Assembly: GCA_964506505.1 (NCBI GenBank) | Contig: CAZDKY010000069.1 | Location: 1 to 26,632, forward strand | Source: M55B129 sp964506505 | Lineage (GTDB): Bacteria; Bacillota; Dethiobacteria; DTU022 | DNA length: 26,632 nt | Direction: 5' to 3' | Shown here: in pieces, positions 1 to 8,048 of the stretch | Numbering within the stretch: the stretch's first letter is position 1 | Layout of the letters: every line of letters begins with the position of its first letter | Notes under the pieces: model-generated | What the model saw: the letters and a program-made list of their open reading frames with translations, nothing else | Database searches by the model: none | Told to the model about the DNA's origin: nothing | Position numbers and translations under genes: made by a program

Positions 1-97
1 GCTCGCTCAGACAACTGCCGCAGTTATTCTGAAAATCCTGCGCTCCTCTCGTTTGTCGCAAAGCTTGATGCGCGTTAGTGGTATGCAGGAGGCTTTG
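1..97. repeat. Partial copy of a palindromic MITE-like repeat
   Basis: Bases 1-96 match 2043-2138 with about seven mismatches (roughly 93% identity). This copy is cut by the window edge, so only its right half is seen, ending in the same right terminal segment (GGTATGCAGGAGGC) as the complete copy at 1954-2135. It lies about 140 bases downstream of the yolD-like gene's stop. The two copies therefore bracket the polymerase/YolD pair. Confidence 0.8.
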
Positions 98-152
98 TTA
101 TGTCCTTTGATCGGGTATATGTTCTTACACTCGGTACAGAGGATTAAACACT

Positions 153-192
153 ACCCTGGTAGAAGCAGGGCCAAACACTGACGGCAGTGTTT
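153..192 (-). terminator. Tandem hairpins downstream of the yolD-like gene
   Basis: Two small inverted repeats lie just past the stop of the minus-strand operon. CCCTG/CAGGG is at about 154-170. AAACACTG/CAGTGTTT is at 173-192, with a perfect 8-bp stem and ACGG loop. Neither is followed by a clear T-run on the minus strand, so this may be a weak terminator or only a structured 3' end. Confidence 0.3.
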
Positions 193-239
193 GTTGGGCT
201 GGCAGAGGGAAATCAATCGGAAAATTTATCAAGCTGATC

Positions 240-581
240 TTAAACAGGCGAAACGAAGATCACTTCAGCTGCCCTGATGCAGAGAGGGCGGAGCAGGCCG
301 GTGTCAAGGAGGATTATCCCGGTGGTTGGATCCATTTGCAGTGGCACGCCGATGATATAATGACGGCCATCGGCGTTTAAGATGATCAGTTTAAGCCTCT
401 GGTGGTGGAAGAGGGCTTTATTCAGGAGTCGTTGATATTCCTCCTGCAACTGTTCGTCAATCACCGGATGGCGTCGTTCTTCCGAGCGCCGAAGCTCGTC
501 GGCGTGTTTTTGCAGACTGCAGCGGTGCTCGGGAAGCATCATTTTGCTGCTGCTGAATTGCTGCTCTATTTTTTTACTCAT
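240..581 (-). CDS. YolD-like protein, partner of the Y-family polymerase
   Basis: This 113-aa soluble protein resembles the YolD-like family, short Bacillota proteins usually encoded beside UvrX/YqjW-type translesion polymerases. The N-terminal third is charged and helical (EELRR-like segments at about 28-55). The C-terminal half is beta-rich and contains an 'IIGVPLQMDPTTGIILL' stretch typical of the family's SH3-like fold. Its ATG overlaps the polymerase stop codon (ATGA at 578-581), so the two are translationally coupled and share the SOS promoter upstream of the polymerase. YolD's biochemical role is poorly defined; a regulatory or accessory role in SOS mutagenesis is the usual suggestion. 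No catalytic residues are visible. Confidence 0.75.
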   Translation of the reverse strand: MSKKIEQQFSSSKMMLPEHRCSLQKHADELRRSEERRHPVIDEQLQEEYQRLLNKALFHHQRLKLIILNADGRHYIIGVPLQMDPTTGIILLDTGLLRPLCIRAAEVIFVSPV

Positions 582-1810
582 GCGTCATGCCCCCCGATTT
601 TTCCGGCCCGGGCAAAAAGCTGGGCCCCGGTTTTCAAGGAAGCGGCTCGAAAAAGGCTGGTTTTGCCAAAGCGTTCCCGTACCATGTCGACGGTCTTGGC
701 CAGCACATCTTCTGATTCCCGGGAACCGGGAAAAGATAACCTGAGCTGGCGATAAGCGGTGAGACCGGTCAAACTGATACCAACCGCCCGCAGGGGTAAT
801 CGATCCCAGTGGTGTCTGAACAGCAAAAGAACGATCGGATAAACTTCCATTGCTTCGGCAGTCGGCTCCGGCAGTTTTTTTTGACGGGAAAAGCCGGTGG
901 GATGATCAAAATCGGCTCCTTTGCAGTAGAGATGAACCGTGGAACCGATTTTGTCTTCCCGGCGAATGCGGGCGCAAACTTCTTCAGTCATTTCCAGTAG
1001 AACCGTTTCAATTTCTTCCCGGCGGCGGTAATCCCGGGGCAGGGTCATGGTATGGCCGACTCCTTTTTGCTCCTGGAAAGACTGCCGCTCGATGGTCGAA
1101 TAGTCGATACCATGGGCGTTGAGCCATAAAATTTCTCCGTTGATTCCCCATCGACGGCGTAGCATTTCCCGGGGCAATCCGGCCAGGTGGCCGATTGTAC
1201 GAACTCCGAGGTGGTGAAGATTGCGCTCCATGCGATGGCCGACTCCGAAAAGGGAACCGATTGGCAGGGGCCAGACCCGGGCGGCGTAGCTGGCGCTGTT
1301 CAGTTCGAAAAAACCGTCCGCTTTTTTTTTGGCGAAGCAGTCGCAGGCCATTTTGGCCTGGAGAAGATTCTCGCCCATGCCGATGCGGCAACGGATCCCG
1401 ATTTCGGTATTAATCTTTTTTATAATGGCGCCGGCTGCTTCCCGCGGGGTTCCGAAAAGGTTATCCATGCCGGTCAGATCGAGAAATTGTTCGTCGATGG
1501 AATAGGGGAGAATACGGTCGGTAAACTGCTCGAAAACAGTGGTGATCTGCATGGAGCAGTCAACATAGCTTTGCATGCGGGGATGGGCGAAGATGATCCA
1601 GGGGCACATGCGCTGCGCTTCCCAGGCCGGCTGGCCGGTTTTGATTCCAAAGGCTTTAGCTTCACGGCTGGCGGCCAGGATGATACCGTGCCGGAGAGCA
1701 GGGTCGCCGCATACAGCCACCGGTTTGCCCCGCAGGGAGGGATTGTGTGTCGTTTCGACACTGGCATAAAATGATTCCATGTCGGCCAGAAAGATAACTT
1801 TTTTGGGCAT
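578..1810 (-). CDS. Y-family translesion DNA polymerase (DinB/UvrX-like)
   Basis: This 410-aa error-prone DNA polymerase would copy past template lesions. The catalytic acidic residues are visible: Asp10 in 'LADMESFYASVE' and Asp106-Glu107 in 'YSIDEQFLD'. The steric-gate region (ESFYASVE) and the little-finger domain (about 240-360) are also present. The C-terminal tail carries 'AQLF', which could act as a beta-clamp-binding motif. Length and pairing with a YolD-like gene fit the UvrX/YqjW branch of Bacillota better than housekeeping DinB. A Gram-positive LexA box lies 15 bases upstream of the start, so the gene should be SOS-induced. The Shine-Dalgarno (AAAGGA) is modest. It has no functional link to the metabolic locus on the other side of the repeat. 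Confidence 0.9.
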   Translation of the reverse strand: MPKKVIFLADMESFYASVETTHNPSLRGKPVAVCGDPALRHGIILAASREAKAFGIKTGQPAWEAQRMCPWIIFAHPRMQSYVDCSMQITTVFEQFTDRILPYSIDEQFLDLTGMDNLFGTPREAAGAIIKKINTEIGIRCRIGMGENLLQAKMACDCFAKKKADGFFELNSASYAARVWPLPIGSLFGVGHRMERNLHHLGVRTIGHLAGLPREMLRRRWGINGEILWLNAHGIDYSTIERQSFQEQKGVGHTMTLPRDYRRREEIETVLLEMTEEVCARIRREDKIGSTVHLYCKGADFDHPTGFSRQKKLPEPTAEAMEVYPIVLLLFRHHWDRLPLRAVGISLTGLTAYRQLRLSFPGSRESEDVLAKTVDMVRERFGKTSLFRAASLKTGAQLFARAGKIGGHDA

Positions 1811-1824
1811 TAAGCTTGTCCTTT

Positions 1825-1853
1825 CGAACGTATGTTTGCCTGTGTTTATTATA
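1825..1853 (-). promoter_or_regulatory. LexA (SOS) box and -10 element of the polymerase operon
   Basis: Bases 1825-1838 read CGAACGTATGTTTG, two mismatches from the Bacillota LexA palindrome CGAACATATGTTCG. Just upstream on the minus strand, 1848-1853 reads TATAAT, a consensus -10 box. The LexA site would cover the transcription start. I could not pick out a good -35 hexamer. Confidence 0.75.
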
Positions 1854-1953
1854 CAATCGCCGGTGGAAAAAGGGAAGGGCTAAATATAAAAGCTTCCGGC
1901 ATACCAAATCCACACTGAGGGCCAAAAACTGCCGGCATCACTCACGATCGCTC

Positions 1954-2135
1954 GCCTCCTGCATACCACCACGCGCTGGCGTTGCATCTAAGTATTGAAG
2001 GTGCTCGGATTTTCAGGCTGCGTCAGAACTCGCTCGCTTGCTGCTCGCTCAGACAGCTGCCGCAGCTATTCTGAAAATCCTGCGCTCCTCTCGTTTGTGG
2101 CAAAGCCTGATGCGCATCTGTGGTATGCAGGAGGC
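1954..2135. repeat. Complete MITE-like palindromic element, about 182 bp
   Basis: The element is bounded by 16-bp perfect inverted repeats, GCCTCCTGCATACCAC at 1954-1969 and its complement at 2120-2135. The arms are also complementary inside: GGATTTTCAG at 2007-2016 pairs with CTGAAAATCC at 2071-2080, and a GCTGCG/CGCAGC segment follows. The whole element could fold into one long imperfect hairpin. It has no convincing protein-coding capacity. A second copy begins the window. This is the architecture of a non-autonomous mobile element or large extragenic palindrome. I could not identify a target-site duplication with confidence. Confidence 0.75.
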
Positions 2136-2403
2136 TTTATCTTTTTTTTTCAACAGGGGTTTGCCAGGTACAGGAGCTGATGCTTATGACCTTTTTTATG
2201 CCCGTTTATATTTGATGCCCGAAAAGGTCATCTTCAAGGAGCAATCCAATAGGATGCTTAGTGGTGGTTAAGATAGCTTCGCAATGATTGACCGTATTTT
2301 TGGGCAGGCGGGTAATATTTAATGACAGATGGTTGAGAAAAAAGGCAGGAATGAATAAGATTCTGTCGAATTAAACTGCTCAAGAAAAGGAGGATTTAGC
2401 GAG
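2136..2403. other. Intergenic region upstream of the CoA-transferase
   Basis: No recognisable gene is present. A short open frame running out of the palindromic repeat to 2271 has no ribosome binding site or recognisable product and may be a decayed remnant. The only clear signal is the AAGGAGG ribosome binding site at about 2387-2393, serving the gene that starts at 2404. I could not call a promoter with confidence. Confidence 0.5.
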
Positions 2404-3591
2404 ATGCAGAAACCGTTGTCGGGAATTAAGGTAGTTGATCTTAGCCGCTTCATTGCCGGGCCTTACTGTACCATGAAACTGGGAGACATGGGTGCCGAAG
2501 TAATAAAAGTGGAAACCCCCGGCCGGGGAGACGATTCAAGAGCCCTCGGTCCACCCTTTATAAACGGAGAATCGGCGTATTATCTGTCATTCAATCGGAA
2601 TAAGAAGAGCATCACTGTAAATATGCGGGAAAAAGAAGGAATAGAGATAATCCGCCAGTTAATTGTCGGTGCCGACGTCATCGTGGAAAACTTCAGGATG
2701 GGTATTACTGAAAAGATGGGGCTTTCTTACGAAGATGTCAAAAAAATTAAAGATGACATTATTTATTGCTCCATCACCGGATACGGTCACAACAGCCCCT
2801 ACCGTGAAAAACCGAGTTTCGATGTGATGATCCAGGGGGAAGCGGGATTAATGAGTATAACCGGTTTCCCAGATGGTCCGCCGCAGCGAGTTGGTGTGGC
2901 CATAGCCGATATTCTCGGCGGATTCCATGCCGTGGAAGGGATTCTTCTTGCTCTCCTGGTTCATGAAAAAACGGGAGAGGGACAATTTATTGATGTTTCA
3001 CTGATGGATTCAATCATTGCTATCCTTACTTACCAGGCCGGGTATTACCTGGCCACTGAAGAAGCGCCGCAGCGCGCAGGAAACCGCCACCCGATGATTA
3101 CTCCCTATGAAAGCTTTGAAACGGCAGACGGCTATGTTATTTTAGCCGTAGGCAACCAGAGACTGTGGGAAAATTTTGTCCGGGCTCTCGGGCGCGAGGA
3201 TCTCAACGAAGACCGGCGATTTGCCGATATGAAGGCCCGAAACCAGCATCCGGCTGAGTTGAAACTGATCATCGAAAAAATTACCAGAAAAAGGAACACC
3301 GAAGAATGGGTAGCATTGATGGAGAAGGCCGGGGTTCCCTGCGGGCGGATCAGGACGCTGGACAAGGTTTTAACAGATCCTCATATCAGGGCGAGAGAAA
3401 TGCTGGTTGAAAAAGAACATCCGGTTGCGGGAAATATAAAACTAATTGGTGTGCCGACAAAACTTTCCAGGACACCGGGAGAAGTCGTCCTGCCGCCACC
3501 CGTGCTTGGTCAGCACACAGAAGAGATCTTAGCCCAGCTGGGGTATTCCGATGATCGGATCAAAGAGCTCCAGGAAAAGGGGATAGTCTGA
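2404..3591 (+). CDS. Class III CoA-transferase, CaiB/BaiF/formyl-CoA transferase family
   Basis: This 395-aa protein would move CoA between carboxylic acids through enzyme-bound mixed anhydrides. It is typical of the family from end to end: 'LSGIKVVDLSRFIAGPYC' at the N-terminus, 'GAEVIKVE' near residue 30, and the expected catalytic Asp140 in 'SFDVMIQGEAGLMSITG', followed by 'GVAIADILGG'. Length is normal. It has a good AAGGAGG site and ends 11 bases before a DUF2877 gene, so the two are probably cotranscribed. Substrate cannot be read from sequence. The family includes formyl-CoA:oxalate, carnitine and succinyl-CoA transferases. The AllH-like neighbour makes a small C2 acid such as oxalate or oxamate an attractive but unproven idea. 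Confidence 0.9.
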   Translation: MQKPLSGIKVVDLSRFIAGPYCTMKLGDMGAEVIKVETPGRGDDSRALGPPFINGESAYYLSFNRNKKSITVNMREKEGIEIIRQLIVGADVIVENFRMGITEKMGLSYEDVKKIKDDIIYCSITGYGHNSPYREKPSFDVMIQGEAGLMSITGFPDGPPQRVGVAIADILGGFHAVEGILLALLVHEKTGEGQFIDVSLMDSIIAILTYQAGYYLATEEAPQRAGNRHPMITPYESFETADGYVILAVGNQRLWENFVRALGREDLNEDRRFADMKARNQHPAELKLIIEKITRKRNTEEWVALMEKAGVPCGRIRTLDKVLTDPHIRAREMLVEKEHPVAGNIKLIGVPTKLSRTPGEVVLPPPVLGQHTEEILAQLGYSDDRIKELQEKGIV

Positions 3592-3602
3592 TTTGAAAGT
3601 GA

Positions 3603-4493
3603 GTGGCAAAGATCGATAAACTGGTAATAAAAGCAATATGGCATGCCTGCGACCTTTATACTTACGTCCAAAACTATAATTTGGAATTAGTTACCATTCA
3701 CGACCACGTAGTTAACCTTTCAGATGCTTCCTGGAAGAATTTGTTGATCATAGGCGATTCGGTGCCGGCAAAGGGGCCAGCATCAATCGGTCTTTCAAAC
3801 AGAGATTTCATCTCTTTTAAAAAAATACTTGTGGCCGGGGCGAAAGGGAAATTTTCTAAGCATCAGATAATATTTAAAACTAGTGGCGAATCGCTTTCTA
3901 TCGACTGGAGAGAGGGGGCGCCGATTTCATTTGCTCCCGAATGCTTAAGATATATCAATCGTGAAATTGTCCTTAAGGCTGTCAATGCTTATCTGAAGAT
4001 GCTGGCCGAAGAAGAGATACCATGTGAAGCTGCAGTCCTGGCAGGGCAGGGGGATGCCAATAATTTATTCCGGAAAAAAATGAAGGAAAGTTTTCCCCCT
4101 GTTGTGGATTCCCTTACCAGAAGCGACGAAAAAAAATTCTTAAGTAATTGCCGTAGCCTGGTAGGGATGGGGAGGGGTTTGACACCGGACGGCGATGATT
4201 TAATCCACGGCGCCCTGGTTGCTTTTCATTATTTGAATTACAATCGGGATTTTATAAAGCGCATTGAAAAGGAATTTTTACAGATCGCCCTGGGTACCAA
4301 CCTGATGGGCCATCATATGTTGATAACTGCCCTGGAAGGGCTTACACTGCAGCCGGTCAAAAATCTTTTACTTTCTATCGGCAGAGGCAAACCGGAACAG
4401 AAAATAATGAAAGCGGTTACCTCAATTGGGTTTTCCACCGGTTACAATATTGCTATAGCAGCACTGTCATATATTCAAAAGTTGTTTAGCTAA
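3603..4493 (+). CDS. allH: DUF2877 protein, AllH-like (oxamate carbamoyltransferase subunit family)
   Basis: This 296-aa protein carries the DUF2877 hallmark 'GMGRGLTPDGDD' (L193-T-P-D-G-D-D199), a probable phosphate- or metal-binding loop, followed by a helical 'LIHGALVAFHY' segment. DUF2877 includes E. coli YlbF, now named AllH. It has been assigned with FdrA (AllF) and YlbE (AllG) to the oxamate carbamoyltransferase that splits oxalurate with phosphate into oxamate and carbamoyl phosphate. Here the other two partners are encoded at 8235-11342, separated from it by a permease and pucR. Translation starts at GTG 3603 without a strong nearby Shine-Dalgarno, so coupling to the upstream CoA-transferase is likely. 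Family is clear; the activity is inferred from homologues. Confidence 0.75.
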   Translation: MAKIDKLVIKAIWHACDLYTYVQNYNLELVTIHDHVVNLSDASWKNLLIIGDSVPAKGPASIGLSNRDFISFKKILVAGAKGKFSKHQIIFKTSGESLSIDWREGAPISFAPECLRYINREIVLKAVNAYLKMLAEEEIPCEAAVLAGQGDANNLFRKKMKESFPPVVDSLTRSDEKKFLSNCRSLVGMGRGLTPDGDDLIHGALVAFHYLNYNRDFIKRIEKEFLQIALGTNLMGHHMLITALEGLTLQPVKNLLLSIGRGKPEQKIMKAVTSIGFSTGYNIAIAALSYIQKLFS

Positions 4494-4787
4494 AGAAAAC
4501 AAAAAAATGCCCTAAAATTTATTTAATAATACTAAAGGGTTTTAAGCCTTTAAATTGAATTTAACAAATAGATTTAATAAATATTTTTTTCTGAAGTTAG
4601 GCTATAATATTGCATATATTTATATATTTTGCAAATGACATATAATCCATGAAAACAGCTGAGTGAATGCGGCGATTAATAAATGATTTCCATGTAAAGC
4701 ATTTAGACAACGAAAAATGGAAAAGAGGTGATCGGAGGAGTAATTAATATTTAAGTTTTAAAAAATTAAAAAGGAGGAATTTGTGGT
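4494..4787 (+). promoter_or_regulatory. AT-rich control region of the permease gene
   Basis: This 294-base non-coding leader contains two TATAAT hexamers, at 4603-4608 and 4641-4646. Neither has a clear TTGACA-like partner. Between them 4611-4633 is an imperfect palindrome framed by TGCA ends (TGCATATA...ATTTTGCA), a plausible operator for PucR or another regulator. A purine riboswitch core (TATAATCC...ATATGG...CCGTAAA...) was looked for and is not present. The gene's own AAGGAGG site is at 4771-4777. Confidence 0.4.
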
Positions 4788-6188
4788 ATGGCTGAATCAC
4801 GAAAAATGATTTATACACTTGATGAAATACCAAAGCCTTTTACCAAGGCTCTTTTCCTGGGTATTCAGCACGTGTTAACCATGTTCGGAGCTACAGTTTC
4901 CGTTCCGTTGATTCTGGCGCCGGCCATGGAAATGTCAGCGGAGCAGACTGCCTTGCTGGTGGCATCGGTTATGCTGGCTTCCGGGGTAGCAACGTTTTTT
5001 CAGGTTAACTACGGAACCCGCCTGCCGATTATACAGGGTGTGTCGTTCTCATTCTTAGGACCTTTTTTTGCAATTATTGGTATGACGATCGCTGCCGGAG
5101 CTGATGTATCGATGCAGTACATCGGCGGCGCCATTATCCTCGGGGCAATTGTTGAAATGATAATCGGCTTTACCGGGCTGATCGGAAAAATACAGAGATT
5201 TGTTAGCCCCGTTGTTATCGGGCCTGTTATTGCTCTGATCGGTCTGGCCCTCTACCAGTCCGGAGCACCATTGGCCGGTGGAAACTGGTGGCTGGCTGGA
5301 ATAGTTATTGTCCTCGGCTTTGTTTTTTCTCTAATCCTGGGGCCGAAAAAGCCTTTCTTTGCCCTGTTTCCAATTCTGCTGGCTGTAGTAGTGGCCTATA
5401 TTGCAGCTCTGCTGATGGGGCAGGTCGATTTTGAAGCGGTCAGGGCTGCTGCCTGGATTCGCCTCCCATGGGGTTCAGGTGGATGGATTTTACCATGGGG
5501 TTTCCCCAAATTTGATTTTGGCTTTTTGCTGATTGCCCTGGCCGGTTACCTCGCTTCGATGATTGAATCGTACGGAGATTACCACGCCATTAATGCTGCT
5601 GCGGAGGCTCCTCCCCTTAAGGACAGCCAGATCAGCCGCGGTATCGGCATGGAAGGTGTTGGCTGCTTCTTTACAGGTCTTTTTGGAGGCTTTGCCAGCA
5701 CAAGTTATACTGAAAACATCGGTCTGGTTGGCCTGACCAAAGTGGCCAGCCGGTATGTGGTAAACATTGCCGTCGTAGTCCTACTTATTCTCGGTATTGT
5801 CGGAAAGGTCGGCGGAGTAATTGCGACCATTCCCATGCCTATTGTCGGCGGTTTGTACTGCCTGCTCTTCGGCATGATTGCTTCGATTGGGATCAGCAAC
5901 TCGGCCAAGGCAGACTTAAGTTCGATGCGCAACCAGATGATTATGGGTTTCATTCTCTTTATGGGTTTGAGCGTGCCTTACTATTTCCAGACCGCTGAAG
6001 TGGCTTTTCAACCGGAATGGCTGTCAAACATTGTCGTATCAATCGGTTCAACGGGTATGGCGGTTGCAGCTATACTGGGCTTAATTCTCGACAACATTAT
6101 ACCTGGAACAAAAGAAGAGCGTGGTTTGCATATGTTTGGGGAACAGAAGGTGGATGTTAAGCCTGCCGATTTCCCACCGGAAGAATAA
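4788..6188 (+). CDS. NCS2/SLC23-family nucleobase permease
   Basis: This 466-aa integral membrane protein has about 12-14 hydrophobic segments and would import a nucleobase with protons or Na+. Family motifs are clear: 'MFGATVSVPL' in TM1, 'GVSFSFLGPF' in TM3, 'ESYGDYHA' (Glu260, Asp264) in TM8, and the NCS2 signature 'ENIGLVGLT' from Glu309 in TM10. The first signature position is Glu, as in UraA and uracil carriers, not Gln as in XanQ-type xanthine carriers. The surrounding 'GITKVxSR'-like and 'LPxPIxGGxxCLLFGMI'-like sequence resembles the animal SLC23 branch. The location in a purine-type locus opposite pucR supports xanthine, urate or uracil as candidates, not settled by sequence. Good AAGGAGG site; a terminator follows. 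Confidence 0.92.
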   Translation: MAESRKMIYTLDEIPKPFTKALFLGIQHVLTMFGATVSVPLILAPAMEMSAEQTALLVASVMLASGVATFFQVNYGTRLPIIQGVSFSFLGPFFAIIGMTIAAGADVSMQYIGGAIILGAIVEMIIGFTGLIGKIQRFVSPVVIGPVIALIGLALYQSGAPLAGGNWWLAGIVIVLGFVFSLILGPKKPFFALFPILLAVVVAYIAALLMGQVDFEAVRAAAWIRLPWGSGGWILPWGFPKFDFGFLLIALAGYLASMIESYGDYHAINAAAEAPPLKDSQISRGIGMEGVGCFFTGLFGGFASTSYTENIGLVGLTKVASRYVVNIAVVVLLILGIVGKVGGVIATIPMPIVGGLYCLLFGMIASIGISNSAKADLSSMRNQMIMGFILFMGLSVPYYFQTAEVAFQPEWLSNIVVSIGSTGMAVAAILGLILDNIIPGTKEERGLHMFGEQKVDVKPADFPPEE

Positions 6189-6222
6189 TAAACAGAAAGT
6201 GATAGTATAAAATCATGCGTTA

Positions 6223-6252
6223 AAAGGGGCGGAATATCATCCGCCCCTTTTC
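6223..6252. terminator. Bidirectional terminator between permease and pucR
   Basis: A perfect 12-bp stem, AAAAGGGGCGGA / TCCGCCCCTTTT, encloses a 6-base loop. The A- and T-ends of the stem let it work in both directions, ending the + strand permease transcript and the convergent minus-strand pucR transcript. Confidence 0.9.
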
Positions 6253-6294
6253 CATGGTTTGAACTGTCGCAAGGTTAAAGGAGATACTGAATAT

Positions 6295-7986
6295 TTAAGA
6301 AACGCTGCTGTTGTGGAATAGTTTTAGAATATTGATTGCTATTTCAAGATTAAGAGCATTTTCAGGATTATCAAAGCTGATGCCGGTAAGCTCCTCTATT
6401 TTTTTTATGCGGTAGAGAACGGTATTGTAATGGGTATAAAGCCTGCTGGAGGTCAGTTTGAGATTGCGGTTTGTTTCAAAATAGGTCTGCAGAGTTTTAA
6501 TCAGTTCACCCTTTTTGCGGTGATCATATTCAAAAACAGGTTTTAGCAATTCATCGACAAACTGTTCCAACTCGCTGCGGTTTTTTTCACTTAAAATTTT
6601 GTAAAAACCGAGGTTGTCGAAAAAAACAACACCTGCTTCATCGGAAAGTTGAGAGATTTTTAAAGCTTCACGAGCCTCTTCGTAGCTTCGGTTGATGGAA
6701 CGGATATCCGGATAAGCCCTGCCGACGCCGACTTTAATATGCATCGTAGAGCCGGCAGACTCATCCATAAGTTGGATTAGAGTGGCCACTATCTCTTTCA
6801 AAGTGGCAGCAGAATTGTCGGCAGATGTATTGGTGACAACGACAATATTATTACCTTTGATGCCTGCCAGCAGGTTCAGGCCCTTTTGTTGTTTTAAAAA
6901 TCCGTTGATTGCCCGCAGAAGATCTTCTTTGGTATGGGGACCTTCAATGTCTATATAGCGGTTGATCTCTTTTATTTCATTAAAACTGTTTTCATTAATG
7001 ATCAGGACCGCGGTCGGCAGTTTAAGATCAATATTAAAAATTTTACCCCGGTCAATAATTTCACTGATATTTTCAAAATCGCCCGAGAGCAGTATCTCAA
7101 GGAAGTCATTGCAGTAACTTTTTTCTATTTCAAAAATAGCTTTGAGCTTGGTAAACTCCAGAGCAGCAATGGTTGCTGCTCTTTCTATCAGCAGAATATC
7201 TGTTTCTGAGATGGGTTTATTAACGATGGCTACTATGTGGCCGTACTGATATTTGTCGGCGATTATTGGAATACGGATGGCCTTGATGGTCAGAGGTTTA
7301 TCAGTATCGGACGTATATTCAAGTGAATATTTTACTTCCTTGATATTGCCGATTCGCAATTTTTCTTTTTTGATTTCCACGCTTTGGTCGGAAAAGAAGA
7401 GTTCGAACTTGTACTGGTCGGGACATTCTTCATTGACGATAAGTTTGCCTTCGCGATCCATGATTGCCACGGGGTTGGAAATTAATTTTCCTGTTTCCTT
7501 GCACAGCTCTTCGAGGGGGCTTCCGTTAAGAGCAAGGTCCATCAGATTTTTATGGCCCTGTTCCAGTTTCTGGAGGATCTTGTTCTGCTTATTGAAAACC
7601 ACTCCCAGAATGGGTGCAATTATTTCTGAAAAAGAAAGATCGTAGGGCACTTCCAGCAGGGGAATACTGAAGTAATTTGCGCTGGAGATTATTTCAACAG
7701 GAATTTCGTTCATGTAGCGTTTGGTTTTTATAGCCAGAGCGGCACTGTTACTTTCGCTCATGCGGGGAATAAGAGTTTTCATCTGTTCAGGATATTCACG
7801 GAAAGAATAGCCTGTTGTCAGTAGAAATTCACCGTCAATCAGCCAGTCCATTATATCGGGGACTTCGATAACATTAACCAGCTTGATAACGCGGTCAAGA
7901 CCTTTGTGCCCGCCTACTATCTTGAGGCTGTTGACAATGTTCAGGGAAAGAGCTTCTTTCACCGTAATTCCATACTGTTTTTGCAT
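6295..7986 (-). CDS. pucR: PucR-family transcriptional regulator
   Basis: This 563-aa cytoplasmic regulator has the PucR ligand-sensing domain at about residues 5-125, including the family phrase 'PDIMDWLIDGEFLLTTGYSF'. A GAF/CdaR-like central region follows, and a PucR-type C-terminal helix-turn-helix at about 495-553 contains 'LYTHYNTVLYRIKKIEELTG'. In Bacillus PucR controls purine and allantoin catabolism, which fits the surrounding permease, AllFGH-like and xanthine-dehydrogenase-like genes. The ATG at 7986 is preferred: it follows AAAGGGTG, and a near-consensus promoter lies at 8019-8048. The in-frame TTG at 8028 would fall upstream of the predicted transcription start. The gene is divergent from fdrA, so it probably acts on the shared intergenic region. 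The effector is unknown. Confidence 0.9.
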   Translation of the reverse strand: MQKQYGITVKEALSLNIVNSLKIVGGHKGLDRVIKLVNVIEVPDIMDWLIDGEFLLTTGYSFREYPEQMKTLIPRMSESNSAALAIKTKRYMNEIPVEIISSANYFSIPLLEVPYDLSFSEIIAPILGVVFNKQNKILQKLEQGHKNLMDLALNGSPLEELCKETGKLISNPVAIMDREGKLIVNEECPDQYKFELFFSDQSVEIKKEKLRIGNIKEVKYSLEYTSDTDKPLTIKAIRIPIIADKYQYGHIVAIVNKPISETDILLIERAATIAALEFTKLKAIFEIEKSYCNDFLEILLSGDFENISEIIDRGKIFNIDLKLPTAVLIINENSFNEIKEINRYIDIEGPHTKEDLLRAINGFLKQQKGLNLLAGIKGNNIVVVTNTSADNSAATLKEIVATLIQLMDESAGSTMHIKVGVGRAYPDIRSINRSYEEAREALKISQLSDEAGVVFFDNLGFYKILSEKNRSELEQFVDELLKPVFEYDHRKKGELIKTLQTYFETNRNLKLTSSRLYTHYNTVLYRIKKIEELTGISFDNPENALNLEIAINILKLFHNSSVS

Positions 7987-8018
7987 CGGTGACACCCTTT
8001 CGATTACCTTTAAGCATA

Positions 8019-8048
8019 ATAATATCAAACTAAGGTGAACAATGTCAA
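8019..8048 (-). promoter_or_regulatory. pucR promoter in the divergent intergenic region
   Basis: On the minus strand TTGACA (8048-8043) is followed after 18 bases by TATTAT (8024-8019), close to sigma-A consensus. Transcription would start near 8012 and the message would begin about 26 bases before the ATG at 7986. The rest of the gap to fdrA (8049-8220) is AT-rich and must hold the + strand promoter. TTGGCA at 8180-8185 is a possible -35 box, but I see no convincing -10. Confidence 0.65.

Noticed and set aside
2038..2271. 77-aa open frame running from the palindromic repeat
   Set aside because: Half of it is repeat sequence, there is no ribosome binding site, and the remainder has no recognisable similarity.
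4494..4787. Purine riboswitch upstream of the permease
   Set aside because: A TATAATCC string occurs at 4641-4648, but the conserved P2/P3 loops and closing P1 of the purine aptamer do not follow.
7987..8028. Longer pucR from TTG 8028
   Set aside because: A near-consensus promoter (TTGACA-18-TATTAT) puts the transcription start near 8012, downstream of that codon. ATG 7986 has a ribosome site and matches the family's N-terminus.
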